Below, one piece after another: positions 1 to 4,140 of a DNA stretch of 5,805 nucleotides (within the stretch, counting starts at the first letter, position 1; every line of letters starts with the position of its first letter). Under the pieces are notes generated by a model. It was not told where the DNA came from. It made no database searches and saw nothing but the letters and a program-made list of their open reading frames with translations. The translations under genes and the position numbers were made by a program. This DNA is from Pseudanabaena sp. UBA1465 (GTDB lineage: Bacteria; Cyanobacteriota; Cyanobacteriia; Pseudanabaenales; Pseudanabaenaceae), in NCBI GenBank assembly GCA_002325645.1, contig DCSN01000204.1, positions 1-5,805 on the forward strand. Reading direction: 5' to 3'.

Positions 1-22
1 GGAGAGGGGCTGGGGGAGAGGG
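1..22. repeat. Part of a G-rich dispersed repeat inside uvrC, cut by the window edge
   Basis: The first 22 bases contain GGAGAGGG twice (1-8 and 15-22) around GCTGGGG. Read on the minus strand this is a C-rich CCCTCTCCC-CCAGCCCC run. It resembles a dispersed repeat found in many cyanobacterial genomes, which when translated gives serine-proline strings such as LSPSPSP. Here it lies in the reading frame of uvrC and encodes residues 469-475. UvrC proteins normally pass from the RRFRKY motif into a short linker and then an LIDGGKGQ-type motif, so this Ser-Pro run looks like an inserted element. The rest of the element is outside the window, so its length and whether the frame survives cannot be seen. 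Recognition is from memory of the motif, not from a search. Confidence 0.5.
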
Positions 23-1427
23 CTTCAAATGCAGAATACTTCCGAAACCTTCTGGCGATGACTTCCGCTAAACTTGCAAAGTCATCGGAATGACCAGATT
101 TAATATCAGGATTGCGGATTTTGTAATGGCGATAATGTTGCTTTGCAGGGATACCATCGATAAATACCACCTGACTTGCCACCGCATCCGAGCCTTGAAT
201 ATGGGAAATATCATAGCCCTCAATGCGATGGGGTAAACTCTCAAGATTGAGAATTTCCGCCAAGTCCTCTAAACCCTGTAAATTGCGATCGCTTTGTTTT
301 TGAATCCTTGCTAACTCATACTGAGCATTGCGTTCCACCATTTCGATTAACTCGGCTTTTAGTTGCCGTTGCGGAGTCGCGATCGCCACTTTGCGCCCCT
401 TGCGATCGCTGAGCCATGCTTGCAAAATCTCTACTTCAGGAAGTTCCAATTGTGTATGCACCTCATTGGGAATTTCCACAGGATCGCAGTTTTGATAATG
501 AGATTCTAAGGTGCGTTGCAAAATTGCTTCTGGGCTGTCGCTCTGACTATCTGCCAGAAATGCTAGTCTGCCCACTAGACGACCTGCTCGAATCTGAAAT
601 AACTGAATACAAGTATGCTGTTCGTCATAGGCTAAGGCGATCGCATCGCGGGACACCGTATCATCAGGTAGCGATACCTTTTGATTAGCATTGAGATTTT
701 GTAGAACTTGAATGCGATCGCGCAGATCCGCCGCCTTCTCAAACTCCAAATCTGCTGCCGCCGCTTCCATTCTTTCCGTAAAGGATTCCACTAATTCACT
801 AGATCGACCCTGAAAAACCATCGCTACCCGCAACATCGTTTTGCGATAGTCTTCAGGCGAAATTTTTTCCTGACAGACCGCAGGACATAAGCCCATATCG
901 TAGTTGAGGCAAGGACGATCTTTAAACATGGGAATTGGTCTTTGTCGCAATGGAAACGCTCGCTTAATAATTCCCAAAGTCCGTTTGAGATTGAAGACAT
1001 CAACATAGGGTCCATAATATTTGTCCTTTGTGCCGCCCATCCTGCGCTTACGCGTAATAAAAACACGCGGATAGTCCTCTGACCAAGTAATACAGACGTA
1101 AGGATATTTTTTGTCATCCTTCAACAACACATTATAGTAAGGCTGATATTGCTTAATTAGATTTGCTTCAAGGGCAAGCGCTTCTGATTCGGAGTCAGTC
1201 ACAATAAACTCGATTTCATGCACTAACTGCACCATCATCGCAATGCGCGGCGATAGCTCTTGACTGCTGCGAAAGTACGATCGCACCCGATTGCGTAAGG
1301 CTTTCGATTTGCCGATATAAATTACACCATCGTGGCGATCGCGCATAAAATAAACCCCTGCTTCTAGAGGGATTTCCTTTAATCGTGCTTGTAATTTTTC
1401 AGGATTTTGCAGTAACGGCTCAGTCAT
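1..1427 (-). CDS. uvrC: UvrABC excinuclease subunit C, N-terminal 475 residues (3' end outside window)
   Basis: UvrC is the nuclease of nucleotide excision repair. It is recruited to UvrB on damaged DNA and cuts on both sides of the lesion, in the cytoplasm. Reading from the ATG at 1427, the frame stays open to the window edge. A GIY-YIG nuclease domain is visible: GVY at 24-26, YIG at 37-39, the arginine-rich LRNRV at 44-48, and the expected metal-binding Glu87 in LEANLIKQYQP. This domain makes the 3' incision. A cysteine group follows (Cys173, Cys181, Cys185), then a UVR motif (UvrB-binding) near 214-244 with FEKAADLRDRI. The RNase H-like 5' incision domain starts with EGYDISHIQGSDAV at 403-416, where Asp406 is the likely first catalytic acid, and continues to RRFRKY (459-464). 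The rest of that domain and the C-terminal helix-hairpin-helix repeats should lie left of base 1 (family length is about 610-630 residues). Six HIP1 sites fall inside. The last visible residues, LSPSPS, look like a repeat insertion. Identification is very secure. Confidence 0.97.
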   Translation of the reverse strand, partial: MTEPLLQNPEKLQARLKEIPLEAGVYFMRDRHDGVIYIGKSKALRNRVRSYFRSSQELSPRIAMMVQLVHEIEFIVTDSESEALALEANLIKQYQPYYNVLLKDDKKYPYVCITWSEDYPRVFITRKRRMGGTKDKYYGPYVDVFNLKRTLGIIKRAFPLRQRPIPMFKDRPCLNYDMGLCPAVCQEKISPEDYRKTMLRVAMVFQGRSSELVESFTERMEAAAADLEFEKAADLRDRIQVLQNLNANQKVSLPDDTVSRDAIALAYDEQHTCIQLFQIRAGRLVGRLAFLADSQSDSPEAILQRTLESHYQNCDPVEIPNEVHTQLELPEVEILQAWLSDRKGRKVAIATPQRQLKAELIEMVERNAQYELARIQKQSDRNLQGLEDLAEILNLESLPHRIEGYDISHIQGSDAVASQVVFIDGIPAKQHYRHYKIRNPDIKSGHSDDFASLAEVIARRFRKYSAFEALSPSPS

Positions 1428-1433
1428 AATCAA

Positions 1434-1461
1434 ATCATAGCAAATCGCGATCGCTTGACAT
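1434..1461 (-). promoter_or_regulatory. Possible uvrC promoter with extended -10
   Basis: On the minus strand, TGCTATGAT (TATGAT at 1439-1434, preceded by TGC) is a good extended -10. A weak -35-like ATGTCA (1461-1456) stands 16 bases upstream. A transcript would start about seven bases after the -10, at or next to the A of the uvrC ATG (1427), which would make a leaderless message. No Shine-Dalgarno sequence is visible in the last 15 bases before that ATG, which fits. The -35 is poor and a HIP1 site (1447-1454) lies in the spacer, so this is tentative. Co-transcription from the kinase gene upstream is the alternative. Confidence 0.25.
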
Positions 1462-1483
1462 TTTCATCCTTCTTCGGGTGAGG

Positions 1484-2608
1484 CTATATTACAAAATCTG
1501 AGTTTGACTTTGAGTCGTCTTCAGTTGATAGAGGAATGGCGATCACCATCTTTGTACCAAGGTTTTCTTCACTTCGGATATTGACATTGCCACCATAGGC
1601 TTCCACTAAGGTTTTTGCTAAAACTAGACCTAATCCCATTCCCTGTTGTTCATAAAATCGACGGTTAAATTGCATATACCCACCAATATTCGCAATTTGG
1701 TCGGCAGTCATGCCCCTGCCACGATCTTGGATTGTTAATATCCATTGATTATCATTTAAACGACTATTTACAGAAACCTTAGTACCATTGGCAGAATATT
1801 TAAAAGCATTATCGATCAGTTCATCGGTAATTTTAATTAAATCATTATAGGAAATTGCTAAATTAACATCTATAGTATCAATCTCCAAGTCGTCTATACG
1901 TTCATAGTCTTTAGATTTACGGTTGCAGATGTTAGTAATTATCATAGAACTACTGCAATCAGAAGTAGATGAGAATTTTAATTGACCTTGCGACTTTAAT
2001 AGTAATAATTTGCTGTAGAGCAAATAGTTTTGAATCAGGCGATAAAGACGTTTCGCCGAGCGATTAATTCCATAGGCATATTCATAGATCTCACTAGGAA
2101 TAATTTCTTCGTTTTGGAGCATCATTAGTTCTGAAAGTCCCATAATTCCCGAAAGGGGAGTCTGTAATTCATGGGGCAGTGACAGGGTAATGCTGCTACG
2201 CAAAGCATCCATTTTTTCTTCAATGCGCTGATTAATGGCTTGTTGTTTATCTAAGCGCACCGCGATCGCGGTTAAAAGTTCATCCTTTGTGCAGGGTTTT
2301 TCTAAATAATCATCGGCTCCTAAAGACATCCCCTTCCGATGACTACACCGATCCATCATCGAGGTTAAAAATAAAAAAGGAACAGTACTTAAATCTTTGT
2401 GTTTCCGTATCTGCTCTAAAACTTCATATCCACTGAGTGTGGGCATCATCACATCACAAAGAATCAAGTCAGGTTGTTTTTCACTTGCCAAATATATGCC
2501 TATTTCCCCATTTTCGGCAGTGATTACTTCAAAACCTTCAAATACAAGCAGATCCTCAAGAGAATCTCGAATTAATTCTTCATCTTCGATGACTAATATT
2601 TTGGGCAT
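1484..2608 (-). CDS. Hybrid response regulator/histidine kinase (REC-HisKA-HATPase_c), soluble
   Basis: A 374-residue two-component protein with the receiver domain in front of the kinase. The REC domain (about 3-118) has the acidic pocket Glu8/Asp9, the phospho-acceptor Asp52 in LILCDVMMP, Thr82 and Lys104 in LEKP. A helical linker leads to the HisKA domain with H-box SLPHELQTPLSG, His146 being the autophosphorylation site. The ATP-binding domain has an N-box DELIDNAFKYS (262-272), a G1 box DRGRGM (295-300) and a G2 box GMGLGL (323-328). All key residues are present, so it should be active. There is no signal peptide, membrane segment or PAS/GAF domain, so input probably comes by phosphotransfer or protein contact through REC. 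Start: the frame extends upstream to ATG 2635 and TTG 2644, but ATG 2608 gives the canonical MPKILVIEDEE opening and has GAAGAG 12 bases upstream, while ATG 2635 lies inside a perfect inverted repeat. The gene ends 56 bases before uvrC with no terminator between. The sequence resembles cyanobacterial REC-kinases with a DELRSSITLSLPHEL-type linker. I cannot assign a Hik name or a signal. Confidence 0.93.
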   Translation of the reverse strand: MPKILVIEDEELIRDSLEDLLVFEGFEVITAENGEIGIYLASEKQPDLILCDVMMPTLSGYEVLEQIRKHKDLSTVPFLFLTSMMDRCSHRKGMSLGADDYLEKPCTKDELLTAIAVRLDKQQAINQRIEEKMDALRSSITLSLPHELQTPLSGIMGLSELMMLQNEEIIPSEIYEYAYGINRSAKRLYRLIQNYLLYSKLLLLKSQGQLKFSSTSDCSSSMIITNICNRKSKDYERIDDLEIDTIDVNLAISYNDLIKITDELIDNAFKYSANGTKVSVNSRLNDNQWILTIQDRGRGMTADQIANIGGYMQFNRRFYEQQGMGLGLVLAKTLVEAYGGNVNIRSEENLGTKMVIAIPLSTEDDSKSNSDFVI

Positions 2609-2628
2609 ATTTTTTATATTCTCTTCAG

Positions 2629-2653
2629 ATATCATTCTACCCAAGAATGATAT
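2629..2653 (-). promoter_or_regulatory. Perfect 10-bp inverted repeat before the kinase start codon
   Basis: ATATCATTCT (2629-2638) and AGAATGATAT (2644-2653) are exact reverse complements separated by five bases. On the kinase mRNA this would fold into a hairpin with a TGGGT loop that ends just before GAAGAG, the likely ribosome-binding site for ATG 2608. It could be a translational control hairpin in the 5' leader or a dyad operator for a regulator. It also argues against the upstream in-frame starts at 2635 and 2644, which lie in the stem or at its loop edge. The symmetry is seen directly. Any function is inferred. Confidence 0.5.
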
Positions 2654-2688
2654 TAGTTAAGTTGCTGGACGCAATTAAATATAAAATC

Positions 2689-2731
2689 CTAAAACCTGTG
2701 GCGCACGCTGCGCGTGTGCCATAGGTTTTAG
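2689..2731 (+). repeat. 20-bp imperfect palindrome (REP-like intergenic hairpin)
   Basis: The left arm at 2689-2708 (CTAAAACCTGTGGCGCACGC) pairs with the right arm at 2712-2731 across a three-base loop (TGC). Only two positions deviate. In a plus-strand RNA both deviations are G-U wobble pairs; in a minus-strand RNA both are A-C mismatches. That asymmetry suggests the structure matters, or arose, as plus-strand RNA or single-stranded DNA. The GC-rich core GGCGCACGCTGCGCG stands out sharply from the AT-rich surroundings, as expected of a dispersed cyanobacterial repeat. It lies in the predicted 5' leader of the minus-strand kinase gene. Confidence 0.65.
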
Positions 2732-2748
2732 ATCTTGGTTTTTAATTG

Positions 2749-2778
2749 GATATAGCAATAGAAGTTTTGCTTAGTCAA
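2749..2778 (-). promoter_or_regulatory. Candidate sigma70-type promoter for the 1484-2608 kinase
   Basis: On the minus strand, TTGACT (2778-2773) is a near-consensus -35. It is followed 18 bases later by TATATC (2754-2749), preceded by TGC, giving an extended -10. The predicted start site near 2742 leaves a leader of about 135 bases that would contain both inverted repeats at 2689-2731 and 2629-2653. It is the best promoter match I see in the spacer, and it supports separate transcription of the two kinase genes. Not tested. Confidence 0.45.
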
Positions 2779-2881
2779 CTTGTAACAATAATTTACTCAT
2801 CTTGAAAAATGGCATAGCTTTAACAATGGGCTTAAGACTATTGCCTGCTTAAGTTATTTCTATAAGCTGACTAGGACACAA

Positions 2882-2922
2882 GAACAGTGAGAGGCGGCGC
2901 ACCGCACCGCCTCTCACTGTTC
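2882..2922 (-). terminator. Perfect 16-bp hairpin overlapping the stop codon of the 2914-4023 kinase
   Basis: GAACAGTGAGAGGCGG (2882-2897) is the exact reverse complement of 2907-2922, with a nine-base loop. The right arm covers the last two codons and the stop codon (TGA at 2916-2914) of the kinase gene. Its position and strength suit a transcription terminator for that gene. The following minus-strand sequence is TTGTGTCC, a weak T tract, so termination might be inefficient or the element may be an mRNA-stabilising 3' hairpin. Its GC-rich arms differ from the AT-rich surroundings, so it may be a dispersed palindromic repeat that landed at the gene end. Confidence 0.6.
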
Positions 2923-4023
2923 GGGTTTTGATTGGAATTGATTAAGCAAAATTGTAAATACTGCCCCCTTGGGTTGGTTATTTGTGACAAAAATCTCGCC
3001 CTGATGCGCTTCGATCGCTATTTTACAGAAGGAAAGTCCTAGACCGATTTGAGAGATTCCTGTCACAATATTACCAACCTCATACTTTTCAAAAATCACT
3101 TGCTTTTGTTGCGGACTAATGCCAATTCCATGATCAATTACTTGAATTTTAACTAGATCCTGACGATGAGGATTTTGGGGTAAACACTCTATATTCAGAA
3201 TAATAGAACTTTGCTGAGGGGAAAACTTGATGGCATTATCAAGGAGATTGTTGATGACGCGACGGATTAAATGGATATCACCAGATATATAAACTGGATT
3301 TGTCGGAAATTTACTTAAAATTTCAATATTTTTATTGACTATTAACGGTGCAAAATCGGCGATCGCTGATTCTGCGATTTTAGTGATATCAATTTTGCTG
3401 AGATTAAGGATCAGTTTCTTCGATTCAATCTTACCAATTGTCAAAATATCATCGATGAGTAGTCGCATTTGTTCGGTAGTTCTACGGATCTGATCGATTC
3501 GTTTTTCACTGCGCTCATTCATATTTAAAGCTTTGAGGGAATCGCAGCCCAACATAATCCCAATTAAAGGATTGCGAAGATCGTGGACAATCGTTTGCAT
3601 CATTTCTTCGCGCAGATGCATCGTGTCTTGGATATGATCGTATTGGGTTTTAATTCGCAGCATCGATCGCACGCGGGCGCGAAGTTCCACACTATTAATC
3701 GGCTTAGTAACAAAGTCATCCGCCCCAGCATCTAGACAACGAACCAAGTCTTCTTTTTCCGATAGGGCGGTCACGATAATGATCGGAATGTGATGCCATT
3801 GATGGATTTTTTTGATCCGTTGACATATTTCAATGCCGTCTACATCTGGCATCATCACATCCAGCAAAATAATATCAGGATTTATTTCTGTAAGACTGGC
3901 GATCGCCGCTTCGCCATTGTTCTTATAGTGCAGGTCATACCCTTCGTTAAACAGCAAAATTTCGATTACATCAAAATTAGATGACTCATCATCGATCACT
4001 AAAACTACTTGTTTCTTGCCCAT
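2914..4023 (-). CDS. Second hybrid response regulator/histidine kinase (REC-HisKA-HATPase_c), soluble
   Basis: A 369-residue cytosolic two-component protein with the same domain order as the kinase downstream but little close similarity to it. REC (about 5-122): acidic pair Asp11/Asp12, phospho-acceptor Asp55 in IILLDVMMPD, Thr85 in IVTAL and Lys107 in VTKP. HisKA: H-box TIVHDLRNPLIG with His147, the HDLRNP type rather than the HELQTP type of its neighbour. HATPase_c: N-box NNLLDNAIKFSP (258-269), G1 DHGIGI (297-302), G2 QIGLGLSF (325-332). All catalytic residues are present. No membrane span or sensor domain is seen, so REC is the only evident input. Start: ATG 4023 gives the usual MGKKQVVLVIDDE opening; an in-frame GTG at 4032 is the only nearby alternative and would add three residues. 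No convincing Shine-Dalgarno is visible close to either. The stop codon is embedded in a long hairpin. It is divergent from the exopolyphosphatase gene, 117 bases apart, so the two may share a control region. Partner and signal are unknown. Confidence 0.93.
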   Translation of the reverse strand: MGKKQVVLVIDDESSNFDVIEILLFNEGYDLHYKNNGEAAIASLTEINPDIILLDVMMPDVDGIEICQRIKKIHQWHHIPIIIVTALSEKEDLVRCLDAGADDFVTKPINSVELRARVRSMLRIKTQYDHIQDTMHLREEMMQTIVHDLRNPLIGIMLGCDSLKALNMNERSEKRIDQIRRTTEQMRLLIDDILTIGKIESKKLILNLSKIDITKIAESAIADFAPLIVNKNIEILSKFPTNPVYISGDIHLIRRVINNLLDNAIKFSPQQSSIILNIECLPQNPHRQDLVKIQVIDHGIGISPQQKQVIFEKYEVGNIVTGISQIGLGLSFCKIAIEAHQGEIFVTNNQPKGAVFTILLNQFQSKPEQ

Positions 4024-4140
4024 ACTATTCACACATAATTTAAAGGATGCGAAGCACCTCTTTAACTTTTAGAAATTAAATGACCGCTTTTACTGACTGC
4101 TTTTATTGACTGCTTTTATTGTTGCAGATTTTCCTTTACG
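4024..4140. promoter_or_regulatory. Divergent control region between the kinase and exopolyphosphatase genes
   Basis: This 117-base spacer must hold the promoters of both flanking genes unless they lie within the genes. I see no clear -35/-10 pair on either strand. It contains a three-copy 13-bp tandem repeat (4081-4119) and, nearer the kinase, an imperfect inverted repeat: TTAAAG (4040-4045) with CTTTAA (4060-4065), enclosing TGC-GAA-GCA at its centre. The latter resembles the small GC-core hairpins elsewhere in the window. Confidence 0.45.
4081..4119. repeat. 13-bp tandem direct repeat, three copies, in the divergent spacer
   Basis: The units are TGACCGCTTTTAC (4081-4093), TGACTGCTTTTAT (4094-4106) and TGACTGCTTTTAT (4107-4119). 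The second and third are identical and the first differs at two positions. The run goes on with TGTTGCAG, a decayed partial fourth copy. It ends 21 bases before the exopolyphosphatase ATG and begins 58 bases before the kinase ATG. It could be a set of regulator-binding repeats or simply a slippage product. It does not match the cyanobacterial Pho-box pattern of 8-bp repeats with 3-bp gaps that I know of. Confidence 0.75.

Larger units (their letters stand above)
2609..2913. other. 305-base intergenic spacer between the two kinase genes
   Basis: No credible coding region occurs here on either strand. The longest reading frames with an ATG are about 8-14 codons and have no ribosome-binding site. 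The spacer is AT-rich apart from its palindromes and has no HIP1 site. It holds, in minus-strand transcription order: a 16-bp hairpin at the end of the upstream kinase gene (2882-2922), a direct repeat GCTTAAG at 2830-2836 and 2847-2853 (17-base period; CTTAAG is itself palindromic), a candidate promoter (2749-2778), a 20-bp palindrome (2689-2731) and a 10-bp inverted repeat (2629-2653). A small RNA cannot be excluded, but nothing specific supports one. Confidence 0.6.

Noticed and set aside
416..688. A 90-codon open frame on the plus strand
   Set aside because: It lies wholly inside uvrC on the opposite strand, and its sequence resembles no known protein.
824..1117. A 97-codon open frame on the minus strand
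   Set aside because: It is a different frame of the same strand within uvrC. The true frame shows GIY-YIG and UVR motifs across this stretch.
1443..1473. Leader peptide MKMSSDRDLL before uvrC
   Set aside because: It is ten codons only, its AAGG sequence is too close to the first ATG to act as a ribosome-binding site, and there is no attenuator structure.
2397..2660. An 87-codon open frame on the plus strand
   Set aside because: It is antisense to the receiver domain of the 1484-2608 kinase and has low-complexity Ser/Ile content.
2782..2796. NtcA-like site GTA...TAC in the kinase spacer
   Set aside because: The gap is nine bases, while the NtcA consensus needs GTA-N8-TAC, and it is not placed as an activator site.
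2768..2812. Short frame MPFFKMSKLLLQVD on the minus strand in the spacer
   Set aside because: It has only 14 codons, no ribosome-binding site, and overlaps the candidate -35 element.
3790..3984. A 64-codon open frame on the plus strand
   Set aside because: It is antisense to the receiver domain of the 2914-4023 kinase, with no supporting motif.
4081..4119. Pho box or CRISPR reading of the 13-bp repeats
   Set aside because: The units are contiguous without spacers and do not fit the 8-bp Pho-box pattern; CRISPR repeats are longer and separated by unique spacers.
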